The notes below the pieces were generated by a model. It was not told the origin of the DNA. It made no database searches and worked only from the letters and a program-made list of their open reading frames with translations. DNA of 64,000 bases from Corynebacterium minutissimum (GTDB lineage: Bacteria > Actinomycetota > Actinomycetes > Mycobacteriales > Mycobacteriaceae): NCBI RefSeq assembly GCF_016889765.1, contig NZ_CP069533.1, positions 1,426,001-1,490,000 on the forward strand, read 5' to 3'. This document shows, piece by piece, positions 7,268-14,895 of this stretch; position 1 is the first letter of the stretch, and every line of letters starts with the position of its first letter. The translations under genes were made by a program, and so were the position numbers.

Positions 7268-8296
7268 CTAGAAGATCTCGATGCGCCCACCCAAGGATTC
7301 CGTCTGGCGCAACTGCGCTACCCAATTCGGTGCACCTGGGTGCAGGCGCAGCACCGGGCGGGAAGAAATCTTGACCGGAGAAACGGATTCCTTACGAGCG
7401 CCGGATCGGGCTTCGATGCGGGTGCGGGCTCTGTAGCCGGCGTCGGCAAGCTCGGCGATGGAAGGCTCATCTGAAGCCAGCGAGTCACGGGCAGACTGCA
7501 TCAACTCAATCGCCTCATCCAAAGCAGTGACCAGGGCAGTCGCGTTGGTCTCGCACATCTGGCGAACCAGGTCCGGGCGGGTACCGGCCACGCGCGTGCC
7601 GTCCTTGAAGGAGCCAGCCGCCAGGGACTGCGCCAGGATGCCGCCATTATCGCCCACTACCGCGAGGGTCTCTGCCAGCACGTGCGGCAGATGAGAAATG
7701 CGAGCAACCGCAGCATCGTGGTTCGCCACGCGCACCGGCACGGCCTCCGCGTGGACCATCTGCGTCATGCGGACAACATCAGCGAAAATATTCTCCCACT
7801 CGGTCGGGATACGTTCGCCGCGCGCGTCGCACTCGGCGGCGTAGTCATAAGTAATAACCCAGGCAGCGCGGTTGAACAGGCCGGTCTGCGAGTTCTCCCA
7901 GCCGGACTTGGACGTACCCGCCATGGGGTGGCCACCCACGTAGCGTGGGTGCATGTTGCGGTCAACGACGAGCTGGCGGATTTCGGTCTTCACCGAGACG
8001 ACGTCCGTAAAACCACAGCTCGGGGCGTGTTCCTGGATAGTGTCAAGAACCGAGGCAACCGCATCCATGGGCACCGCGATAACGATGAGCGCCTTGTCTT
8101 CCTCCGCGCGGCGAAGAATGGCGGGGAGGTCATCGGTGACGTCAAAGCCCTGCTTCACAGCAATGCGGGCACCGGACGTGGAGTGGTTGTAGCCGTACAC
8201 CGGATGGTTGCTTGCGGCGAGGTCACGCAGCAGGGAACCACCAATGAGGCCGAGGCCGATAATGCAGACGGGGCGTTGAACATCTTGAGAACTCAC
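7268..8296 (-). CDS. tyrA: Prephenate dehydrogenase
   Basis: A 342-residue enzyme that oxidatively decarboxylates prephenate to 4-hydroxyphenylpyruvate in tyrosine biosynthesis (corynebacterial enzymes may also use arogenate). The N-terminal dinucleotide-binding fold has IIGLGLIGGSL; the catalytic region contains GGHPMAGTSKSGW, where the His is the conserved active-site residue, and a second helix with HDAAVARISHLPH. The C-terminal part is alpha-helical, as expected of the dehydrogenase dimerisation domain. I see no fused chorismate mutase or ACT domain. The start is GTG 8296, divergent from the TadA-associated protein 39 bp away, so both promoters must share this short gap. Confidence 0.93.
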   Translation of the reverse strand: MSSQDVQRPVCIIGLGLIGGSLLRDLAASNHPVYGYNHSTSGARIAVKQGFDVTDDLPAILRRAEEDKALIVIAVPMDAVASVLDTIQEHAPSCGFTDVVSVKTEIRQLVVDRNMHPRYVGGHPMAGTSKSGWENSQTGLFNRAAWVITYDYAAECDARGERIPTEWENIFADVVRMTQMVHAEAVPVRVANHDAAVARISHLPHVLAETLAVVGDNGGILAQSLAAGSFKDGTRVAGTRPDLVRQMCETNATALVTALDEAIELMQSARDSLASDEPSIAELADAGYRARTRIEARSGARKESVSPVKISSRPVLRLHPGAPNWVAQLRQTESLGGRIEIF

Positions 8297-8335
8297 GGTG
8301 ACAATTGTGGCACAACCCGACTAATCTGACGAGGT

Positions 8336-8839
8336 ATGAGCCACGACGATCTCTCTTTTTCCATCACCGTTGCCCGCAGCGAGCACGGATGGGTGATTCG
8401 CCCCTTCGAGGATGACTTCACTAACGTCAACACCTCCATTAAGGCGGTGCGCAACCTGCGTTCCGAGGGTGCGGCCTTTGCGCTGTTGTGCGTGGAGGAT
8501 GACTATTTCGTCGTCGTGCGCCCGGTGCCGGGGGATGTGCGCATGCTGCTTTCCGACGCCACCTATGCCGCCGAAGACGACTTCGCCGCGGATTTCCTCG
8601 ACCTGCGCGATATTGATATCCCGGATTTGGACGAAGACGAGTGGGAGGAAGCCGATCCCTACGGCGATGGCGACTTCGACATCTTCGCGGACCTCGGCCT
8701 CGATGAGGACCAAGTGGGCTACATCATTGACAACGATGAGGACTGGCCTTCCGATATGCTCCTGCGCATCGCCGGCGAGCTGGGCTTTGGTGATGAGCTG
8801 GAGGATTTCATCGACGGCCTCGACTCGGATGACTCTTAA
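8336..8839 (+). CDS. tRNA adenosine deaminase-associated protein
   Basis: A very acidic 167-residue protein, rich in Asp and Glu (PDLDEDEWEEADPYGDGD), with an N-terminal beta-rich part (SITVARSEHGWVIRPFEDDF). It matches the actinobacterial family always found just upstream of tadA and named after it; the biochemical role is unknown. The stop overlaps the tadA start by 11 bases, so the two are co-translated, which suggests a partner or regulator of TadA. Confidence 0.85.
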   Translation: MSHDDLSFSITVARSEHGWVIRPFEDDFTNVNTSIKAVRNLRSEGAAFALLCVEDDYFVVVRPVPGDVRMLLSDATYAAEDDFAADFLDLRDIDIPDLDEDEWEEADPYGDGDFDIFADLGLDEDQVGYIIDNDEDWPSDMLLRIAGELGFGDELEDFIDGLDSDDS

Positions 8840-9317
8840 GCCGGCGGAAGGGCTGGTGCGCGCGGAGGTCCGCATGCGCCGCGCCATAGAGGTGGCGCGC
8901 ACCACGCCGGTGGGAGATATCCCGGTGGGTGCCGTGCTGTACGACGCCTCCGGTAACGAACTCGCCACCGGCGTTAACCGCCGCGAGCAACTCAATGACC
9001 CCACCGCGCACGCAGAGGTAGAAGCAATCCGCCAGGCGGTGCGCGTGCACGGCGATGGCTGGCGGCTGGAGGGCTGCGAGCTGGTTGTCACCTTGGAGCC
9101 CTGCGCGATGTGCGCGGGCGCGATTCAAGCTTCCCGGGTGGCCTCGGTGGTCTTTGGCGCTTTTGAGCCGAAGACGGGGGCATGCGGCTCGCTTGTCGAC
9201 GTCCTCCGCGCCCCCGGCGCCCTCCACGTGCCCGAGGTACGCGGTGGAGTGCTGGAGGAAGAGTGCGCGGAGCTGCTCACGGGCTTCTTCGAGGGTCTGC
9301 GCGGCAGTGGCGCTTAA
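8829..9317 (+). CDS. tadA: tRNA-specific adenosine deaminase
   Basis: A 162-residue zinc deaminase that converts A34 to inosine in tRNA-Arg(ACG). The signature is complete: His61-Ala-Glu63 in HAEVEAI (zinc ligand and proton shuttle) and Cys92/Cys95 in PCAMCAGAI. The fold and length match bacterial TadA. I chose ATG 8829, inside the upstream gene, because homologous sequence begins at about LVRAEVRMRRAIEVA; the frame is open much further upstream but that part is a shadow of the acidic gene. Its substrate tRNA is in this window at 2234-2309. Confidence 0.92.
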   Translation: MTLKPAEGLVRAEVRMRRAIEVARTTPVGDIPVGAVLYDASGNELATGVNRREQLNDPTAHAEVEAIRQAVRVHGDGWRLEGCELVVTLEPCAMCAGAIQASRVASVVFGAFEPKTGACGSLVDVLRAPGALHVPEVRGGVLEEECAELLTGFFEGLRGSGA

Positions 9318-9409
9318 CCCTGAGTTGGGACGTGGTCTCGGATCCACCTTCCGATTCGCGTGTAGGCTGGGTGTCCCACGTGAGAGAAGTAGAGAGTAAG
9401 GAGAAAATC

Positions 9410-9607
9410 ATGGGTGATTTCGAGAATAAGAAGGACGAGTTCGTCGGCAAGGCTAAGGAAGCCGCTGGCAACGTAAGCGACAACGAGAAGCTGGAGAACG
9501 AGGGCAAGGCCGACCAGGTCACCTCTGAGGCCAAGCAGAAGGCTTCCGACGCCGTTGAGGGCATCAAGGATAAGGCCAACGAGGTCATCGGAAACCTCAA
9601 GGACTAA
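9410..9607 (+). CDS. CsbD-family stress protein
   Basis: A 65-residue, highly charged and helical protein of the CsbD/UPF0337 family: NKKDEFVGKAKEAAGNVSDN, then a second helix with SDAVEGIKDKANEVIGN. Members are small hydrophilic proteins induced by general stress in other bacteria; the molecular function is unknown. ATG 9410 is preceded by TAAGGAG with 6-nt spacing. It is followed by its own terminator and appears monocistronic. Confidence 0.88.
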   Translation: MGDFENKKDEFVGKAKEAAGNVSDNEKLENEGKADQVTSEAKQKASDAVEGIKDKANEVIGNLKD

Positions 9608-9628
9608 TTCCTCGCCTTTATATAGCTG

Positions 9629-9666
9629 AATCGCTGTCCCGCCGCCTGGCGTGGGCAGCGATTTTG
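9629..9666 (+). terminator. Terminator of the CsbD gene
   Basis: AATCGCTG (9629-9636) pairs with CAGCGATT (9656-9663), with further pairing inside, and ends in TTTT. Confidence 0.7.
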
Positions 9667-9698
9667 TCGCTCGGGACGACTCCCGTAATCTGGAACGC

Positions 9699-9789
9699 GG
9701 TGGCGTGTCCGAGCGGCCGAAGGTGATCGCCTCGAAAGCGATTGTTGGGTAACCCCCAACCGCGGGTTCAAATCCCGCCGCCACCGCCA
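9699..9789 (+). tRNA. tRNA-Ser (CGA)
   Basis: A 91-nt class II tRNA with a long variable arm. Acceptor stem GGTGGCG (9699-9705) with CGCCACC (9779-9785), discriminator G, encoded CCA at 9787-9789. The anticodon loop CTCGAAA gives CGA at 9733-9735. Confidence 0.95.
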
Positions 9790-9792
9790 GAT

Positions 9793-9829
9793 CCGGCACT
9801 CCAGTTTTTAGCTCTGGGGTGCCGGTTTT
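9793..9829 (+). terminator. Terminator of tRNA-Ser(CGA)
   Basis: A 12-bp stem with one G-T wobble, CCGGCACTCCAG (9793-9804) with CTGGGGTGCCGG (9814-9825), then TTTTA. Confidence 0.8.
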
Positions 9830-9834
9830 ATGTT

Positions 9835-10002
9835 TTAGAAGCCAGCCCGCCCTCTATCAACATCTCTTTGGAAATCCAGCGCGGCTTGGCGTTCCTCGGG
9901 GTCGTGGTCTTCCGTACGCTTGTGAATCCGCCGGCTCATCATGCCTGCTGGGATGGCAATGAGAAGGATGGCCGCGACGACGACAATGACGAAAGTAGAC
10001 AT
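9835..10002 (-). CDS. Small single-helix membrane protein, 55 aa
   Basis: The ORF reads MSTFVIVVVAAILLIAIPAG, then MMSRRIHKRTEDHDPEERQA and a short tail. One N-terminal membrane helix is followed by a positively charged cytoplasmic segment. It has a perfect AGGAGG 7 nt before the ATG at 10002, which is stronger evidence than its length. The stop (9835-9837) lies just after the tRNA-Ser terminator on the other strand. No family recognised; it may modulate a membrane partner, but nothing shows which. Confidence 0.65.
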   Translation of the reverse strand: MSTFVIVVVAAILLIAIPAGMMSRRIHKRTEDHDPEERQAALDFQRDVDRGRAGF

Positions 10003-10089
10003 AGCAGAGCCTCCTATAGTGTTGAGTAATCGCGTATTGTAGCGTAGATCACATCGCGGAGGATTGTTCGAGCTCTTACGGGACCGTTA

Positions 10090-10103
10090 GGGCTTCGAAG
10101 CCC
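10090..10103. promoter_or_regulatory. 14-bp perfect palindrome upstream of the MMPL transporter
   Basis: GGGCTTCGAAGCCC lies 80 bp before the transporter start. A second dyad, GTGACTATTAATCAC, is at 10149-10163, close to the ribosome site. Either could be an operator for a regulator of the transporter; no regulator gene is adjacent. Confidence 0.4.
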
Positions 10104-10183
10104 AACTGGTTAAACTGGTGCACATTCGTGTCCACCACCAAAGCTGCCGTGACTATTAATCACGCATGTGAAGGGGAATTTCC

Positions 10184-12616
10184 GTGGCAAAGCTGCTCTA
10201 CCACCTAGGCCGCTGGTCTTACATCAATCGATGGAAGGTCATCATCGCCTGGATCTTCATCGTGGCGGCCGCGGGCGGAGCGACCTTGAGCTTGATGAAG
10301 CCGATGACCACGGAGTACTCCATCAGCGGCACGCCCGCAATTGACGCCACCCGGCGTGCGGTGGAGCTCTTCCCGGAAAACGGTAACCCGGCCAATGCGC
10401 CGACGGTCAACCTCGTCTTCAAGGCCCCGGAAGGGCAGAAGCTCAGTGACCCGCAGAATGAAGCGGCAGTCGGGGACGTGGTGCGCCACATCGCAGAGGG
10501 CTTGGATATCCCGGAGGGAAGCCAGCAGCGTTGGGGCAATCCGCTTGAGGTATCGCCGGCGTTGCAGCAGCAGGTCATCGAGCAATTCACCTCCATGGGA
10601 TTGCCGGAGGAGACCGCGCGGGCGGATGCCGATAACCTGGCCATGGTCAATGCCGATGAGACGATTGCTTATACCACCTTCGACTTTGACGCGGAAAGCC
10701 CCTACTCGGTAGACCCCGCGGATAAAGATGTGGTCCACGAGGCCATGGATATTGGCCGTGCAGCTGGTCTGGAAGTAGAGGCCGGCGGCGCGGGCTTCGG
10801 TGATGAAATCCAGGTCAACTCGATTTCTGAGGTCATCGGCCTGGCAGTGGCGTTTATCGTCCTTATTATTACCTTCGGTTCCTTGGCCTCCGCGGGCATG
10901 CCGCTTATCTCCGCGGTCGTGGGTGTGGGGCTGGGCGCGATGGGCGTCATGATCGCCACCCACTGGATGGAGCTGAACAACCTCACCCCGGTGCTGGCCG
11001 TCATGATTGGCCTGGCCGTGGGCATCGACTACGCGCTGTTCATCATGTCGCGCTTCCGGCAGGAGCGCTCCCGCATGGACGGACCAGACGCCGCCGGCAT
11101 GGCCGTCGGCACGGCGGGATCCTCCGTGGTCTTTGCCGGCGCGACGGTCTTCATCGCGCTCTTTGCTTTGCTCGTGGCGCGCATCAGCTTCCTCACTGCC
11201 ATGGGCCTGGCGGCCGCGGGCACGGTCTTCATGGCCGTGCTTGTGGCGCTGACCTTGGTGCCCGCGATGCTGGGGCTGCTCGGTGATAAAGCCTTCGCCG
11301 GGCGCATCCCCGGCGTGGCCGGCAACCCCACGAAGCGCCGCCCGCGCCGCACGAAACCAACGATGGGTAACCGTTGGGTGCGCACGGTGCAGCGTGTCCC
11401 CGGTGTGGTTATGGCCTTGGTGGTGCTCGGCCTCGGAGCGTTAACCGCCCCGGTTCTGCACATGGAATTAGCGCTTCCGGCGGATACCACCTCCAACCCG
11501 GATACCACCCAGCGCAAGGCGGCGGATCTTCTGTCCGAAGGCTTTGGCCCCGGCATCAACGGCCCCTTCCTGGTGATCGTGGATGGCGCCAACGCCAACC
11601 CGGACTCTGCAGCCTTGCAGCCCTATATCCAGGGCCAGGAGGGTGAAGAGGACGAGCAGAAGAAGGCGGCCCTTTCTTCCTTCATCTATTCCGTGCAGCG
11701 CCTGAATCAAGTGGGCGGTGTCAAGCACGCCCAGCTGGTGGGGGTGAGCAAAGACATGAAGTCCGCGCAGATCATGGTCAGCCCTACCACGGCGCCGACG
11801 GATGATGCCACGGTTGGCACCGCCTCCGCCCTGCGTACTGCCGGTGCGGAGCTGGAGGATGCCACCGGTGCCGAGATCGGCATGACGGGCCTGACCGCGG
11901 TGCAGCTCGACATCACCGAGCGCCTCGAAGAAGCCATGGGGCCATACCTTGCCATCGTGGTGGGCCTGGCCATCTTCCTGCTGCTGGCGGTATTCCGCTC
12001 CATCTTGGTCCCGCTGGTGGCCGGCTTAGGCTTCCTGCTCTCCGTCGGCGGTGCCTTCGGTCTGACCGTGCTGGTGTGGCAGGACGGCTTCACCGGACTG
12101 GTGCCCGCGCCGGGCCCGCTGATTTCCTTCATGCCCATCTTCCTCATCGGCGTGACCTTCGGCCTAGCCATGGACTATCAGGTCTTCCTGGTCACCCGCA
12201 TGCGCGAGCACTTCTCCCGCTTCCCGCAGGGCAGCGGTGGCAAGTACAGCAAGTACAACGCCAACGATGAGGCGACTATCGCTGGCTTTACCGCCGGTGC
12301 CCGCGTGGTCACCGCCGCGGCCATCATCATGATTTCCGTTTTCGTGGCCTTTATCAGCCAGCCGCTGCCCTTCATCCAGATCTTCGGCTTCGCGCTGGCG
12401 GCGGGCGTGCTTTTCGACGCCTTCCTAGTCCGCATGTCCCTCGTTCCCGCCACCATGTTCCTCATGGGGCACACCACCTGGTGGATGCCGAAGTGGCTGG
12501 ACAAGCTGATCCCACAGCTGGATATCGAGGGCACCGCACTCGAGGAAGAATGGGAGCGCAAACACGCGGCAGCGTCTCGTGAGGCAGAGGATAAGGCAGC
12601 GCAGCCCGTAGAATAG
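10184..12616 (+). CDS. MMPL-family (RND superfamily) transporter
   Basis: An 810-residue inner-membrane transporter with the duplicated RND layout: TM1, an extracellular domain, five TMs, then the same again. The proton-relay Asp/Tyr motif occurs in the first half as GLAVGIDYALFIMSRFR and in the second as FGLAMDYQVFLVTRMREHF. The first motif is followed by the amphipathic region and GATVFIALFALLVARI. It resembles the antibiotic/lipid exporter branch rather than the mycolate-specific MmpL3, whose cytoplasmic tail is absent. Substrate unknown; corynebacterial relatives have been linked to cell-wall lipid or drug export. GTG 10184 has AAGGGGA upstream. Only 6 bp separates its stop from tgt, so they may be cotranscribed. 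Confidence 0.88.
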   Translation: MAKLLYHLGRWSYINRWKVIIAWIFIVAAAGGATLSLMKPMTTEYSISGTPAIDATRRAVELFPENGNPANAPTVNLVFKAPEGQKLSDPQNEAAVGDVVRHIAEGLDIPEGSQQRWGNPLEVSPALQQQVIEQFTSMGLPEETARADADNLAMVNADETIAYTTFDFDAESPYSVDPADKDVVHEAMDIGRAAGLEVEAGGAGFGDEIQVNSISEVIGLAVAFIVLIITFGSLASAGMPLISAVVGVGLGAMGVMIATHWMELNNLTPVLAVMIGLAVGIDYALFIMSRFRQERSRMDGPDAAGMAVGTAGSSVVFAGATVFIALFALLVARISFLTAMGLAAAGTVFMAVLVALTLVPAMLGLLGDKAFAGRIPGVAGNPTKRRPRRTKPTMGNRWVRTVQRVPGVVMALVVLGLGALTAPVLHMELALPADTTSNPDTTQRKAADLLSEGFGPGINGPFLVIVDGANANPDSAALQPYIQGQEGEEDEQKKAALSSFIYSVQRLNQVGGVKHAQLVGVSKDMKSAQIMVSPTTAPTDDATVGTASALRTAGAELEDATGAEIGMTGLTAVQLDITERLEEAMGPYLAIVVGLAIFLLLAVFRSILVPLVAGLGFLLSVGGAFGLTVLVWQDGFTGLVPAPGPLISFMPIFLIGVTFGLAMDYQVFLVTRMREHFSRFPQGSGGKYSKYNANDEATIAGFTAGARVVTAAAIIMISVFVAFISQPLPFIQIFGFALAAGVLFDAFLVRMSLVPATMFLMGHTTWWMPKWLDKLIPQLDIEGTALEEEWERKHAAASREAEDKAAQPVE

Positions 12617-12622
12617 TTCCCT

Positions 12623-13906
12623 ATGACCCACCCTAAGCCGCAGCTTGAGACCGACCTGTCCTTCGATGTGAAGAAGGAGCTGGACCTAAGTGGTCCAGCA
12701 CAACCGGGAAAGCACGGCCGCACCGGCGTTATCCATACGCCGCATGGAGATATCCAAACCCCGGCCTTCATCCCGGTGGCCACCAAGGCCACGGTAAAGA
12801 CGCTGACCCCGGAACAGATCCGGGCCACCGGCGCGCAGGCCATCTTGTCCAACGCTTATCACCTCTACCTGCAGCCGGGCCACGACATCGTGGATGAGGC
12901 CGGTGGCGTGGCTACCTTCGAGAATTGGCATGGGCCGACGTACACCGACTCGGGCGGATTCCAGGTCATGTCGCTCGGCGTGGGTTTTAAGAAGGTCCTC
13001 GCCATGGACGTGGCGGACCTGACGGAGTCCGATATCCGTGCGGCCAAGAAAGAGCGCATGGCGCAGGTGGATGAGGACGGCGTGGACTTTAAATCCTTCA
13101 TCGATGGCTCCACGCATCGCTTCACCCCGGAGGTCTCCATGCAGATCCAGCATGGCTTGGGCGCGGACATCATGTTTGCCTTCGACGAGCTCACCACGCT
13201 CGTGGATACCCGCACTTACCAGGAGGAATCCGTGGAGCGCACGCGCCGCTGGGCGCAGCGCTGCTTGGATGAGCATGACCGCCTTACCCTCGCCCGTGGC
13301 CCGCAGAAGCCACGCCAATCCCTGTGGGGTGTGGTGCAGGGCGCGCAATACGAGGACCTGCGCCGACAGGCTGCGCGCGGGCTCGTGGAGCTGTCTGATC
13401 GCGCCGAAGCGAATGGCCGGCGCGGCTTCGGAGGCTTCGGCATCGGTGGCGCATTGGAGAAGGAAAACCTGGGCACGATTGTGGGGTGGGTATGCGATGA
13501 GTTGCCCGTCGATAAGCCCCGGCACCTGCTGGGTATCTCTGAACCCGATGACATCTTTACCGCCGTTGAGGCTGGTGCCGATACCTTCGATTGCGTGGCG
13601 CCGACCCGTCTGGCGCGCCGCGGTGGCGTGTACACGCTGGATGGCCGCCTCAACCTCACCAATGCGCGCTTCAAGCGTGACTTTGTTGGTGTGGACGAGG
13701 AGTTCGGCGGTTACGTCTCGGAGAACTACTCCCGCGCTTATATCCACCACTTGCTCAAGGCCAAGGAATTCCTCGCCGGCACGCTGTGCACTATCCACAA
13801 CCTGGAGTTCATGATTCGCCTGGTGGATAACATCCGGGAGTCCATCGATGGCGGCTATTACGAGGCTTACCGCGATGAGTTTATGGGGCGCTATTACGCC
13901 AAGTGA
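12623..13906 (+). CDS. tgt: tRNA-guanine transglycosylase (zinc-site cysteines missing)
   Basis: A 427-residue Tgt family enzyme, which exchanges guanine-34 for a 7-deazaguanine in tRNA-Asp/Asn/His/Tyr during queuosine formation. The catalytic parts are present: DSGGFQVMSL (Asp109, general acid/base), FAFDE, the substrate region GGFGIGGA and DTFDCVAPTRLARRG (Asp320-Asp323 region, nucleophile). The structural zinc site is altered: where most bacterial enzymes read CxCxxC, this one reads FGGYVS (residues 361-366), just before the intact NYSRAYIHHL; only the distal His (TIHN, His392) remains. The N-terminus carries about 25 extra residues. It ends overlapping the convergent lipoprotein gene. With the YhhQ-like transporter 1 kb away and gluQ, salvage of queuine or preQ bases is likely. 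Confidence 0.88.
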   Translation: MTHPKPQLETDLSFDVKKELDLSGPAQPGKHGRTGVIHTPHGDIQTPAFIPVATKATVKTLTPEQIRATGAQAILSNAYHLYLQPGHDIVDEAGGVATFENWHGPTYTDSGGFQVMSLGVGFKKVLAMDVADLTESDIRAAKKERMAQVDEDGVDFKSFIDGSTHRFTPEVSMQIQHGLGADIMFAFDELTTLVDTRTYQEESVERTRRWAQRCLDEHDRLTLARGPQKPRQSLWGVVQGAQYEDLRRQAARGLVELSDRAEANGRRGFGGFGIGGALEKENLGTIVGWVCDELPVDKPRHLLGISEPDDIFTAVEAGADTFDCVAPTRLARRGGVYTLDGRLNLTNARFKRDFVGVDEEFGGYVSENYSRAYIHHLLKAKEFLAGTLCTIHNLEFMIRLVDNIRESIDGGYYEAYRDEFMGRYYAK

Positions 13907-14619
13907 CCGGTGACGATGACGTTGTACTCCAAGTCCGAGGCGCCGTCCACCGCACACGCAATGAGTACGATGCGCCCGGGAACCTCGGTATTCATGAGGT
14001 CGGCGTCGCTGCCGAGCTGATTCTTGGGGATGAGGAAGGCGTTATCCACGATCCACTCGCGGCCCTCACCACCCTCGGAGGTCATGCGGATGTGGGAGCC
14101 GTTCAGGGTGGACGTCGCAAAGCGCTGCACATCCACGCCGTCGAGGCCCTCCACGGAGGTGGGGTTGCTCAGATCGACGTTGGCTGTGACCACCTCGGAG
14201 AAGGGGTTGAATACCAGTTTCTGTTGGCCCCAGGCATGGCCCAAGACGTAGGTGGTGCCCTGTTCTGCCGTGGCGGGGGACTCACCCCAGTCTCGGACCC
14301 AGCGCACCATGGTCTCCTGCGGACCGGCCGGGTTGAGGGGCACGACGAAGGGCATCGAGTCATAGGTCGCGCCCGTGATTGCGGCCGGGCCATCCATCTC
14401 AAACGCACCGGTCAGGGCTGGCGCCGGGCCCTCATTGAGTGGGGGAGGAGTGGGCGCTGCGCTTGACGACGCCTCACTGCTCACCGCCGTCGTTTCCGGT
14501 GCCGCGTGGCTCGTCGTTTCAGGCGACGGGTCTTCTTTCGTCCCCGAGCATGCAGCAATACTCAGGACCGTGGCCAGGTTAAGGATAAGGAGGAAGGAGG
14601 CTCGAAGATGCTTATGCAT
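13894..14619 (-). CDS. Lipoprotein with a sortase-like domain
   Basis: A 241-residue lipoprotein. The signal peptide ends in a lipobox with Cys24 (LSIAAC), followed by a Ser/Pro/Thr-rich linker (residues 25-65). The C-terminal domain (about 75-241) looks like a class E/F sortase: YVLGHAWG holds the catalytic His128 and IVLIACAVDG holds the catalytic Cys222. The usual Arg before the final strand is replaced: the expected RYNVVVT-like stretch reads EYNVIVTGH with Glu231. So it is either an inactive sortase fold or one using another residue. Start ATG 14619 has AAAGGA upstream and overlaps the stop of the small gene before it by 8 nt. Its 3' end overlaps tgt by 13 bp, tail to tail. Confidence 0.72.
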   Translation of the reverse strand: MHKHLRASFLLILNLATVLSIAACSGTKEDPSPETTSHAAPETTAVSSEASSSAAPTPPPLNEGPAPALTGAFEMDGPAAITGATYDSMPFVVPLNPAGPQETMVRWVRDWGESPATAEQGTTYVLGHAWGQQKLVFNPFSEVVTANVDLSNPTSVEGLDGVDVQRFATSTLNGSHIRMTSEGGEGREWIVDNAFLIPKNQLGSDADLMNTEVPGRIVLIACAVDGASDLEYNVIVTGHLA

Positions 14620-14776
14620 CGTAGATGTCCTTTAAGACCTCATCGAGGTTAAAGCGCTCGCCGGAATCCTCTGCCATTGCTGCGCGCAGTTCCTGAAGGT
14701 CGTAGTAGTCTTCGACCCGTTCCAAAAGCGCTGCGCGGGCAGGATCAGATATCGGACGGCCTTCACATGCAGCCAT
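14612..14776 (-). CDS. Small antitoxin-like protein, 54 aa
   Basis: The ORF has AAAGGAG 7 nt before ATG 14776 and ends inside the start of the lipoprotein gene, so the two are translationally coupled. The product is acidic and helical: DPARAALLERVEDYYDLQEL followed by AEDSGERFNLDEVLKDIY. This helix-plus-acidic-tail layout resembles the C-terminal half of Phd/RelB-type antitoxins, which wrap the toxin, but there is no DNA-binding N-terminal half and the next gene is no toxin. It could be a degraded antitoxin or an unrelated small regulator of the sortase-like lipoprotein. Confidence 0.6.
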   Translation of the reverse strand: MAACEGRPISDPARAALLERVEDYYDLQELRAAMAEDSGERFNLDEVLKDIYDA

Positions 14777-14842
14777 TATTTCTCCTTTGTCACCGTGAAT
14801 GCATCGTATTACGCAAGATGGGTGAAAGGAAGAGAGAAATAG

Positions 14843-14873
14843 ACCCCCTCAGCACAGTGCGTGCCAAGGGGGT
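14843..14873 (-). terminator. Terminator-like hairpin after the YhhQ-like gene
   Basis: ACCCCCT (14843-14849) pairs with AGGGGGT (14867-14873) around an inner GCAC/GTGC helix. It lies 23 bp beyond the transporter stop. The T-tract is poor. Confidence 0.5.
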
Positions 14874-14895
14874 GAAAATTCGGGAGAGGTCGCTG

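Noticed and set aside
12686..13957. Long minus-strand frame across tgt
   Set aside because: Shadow; tgt motifs are in the plus frame.
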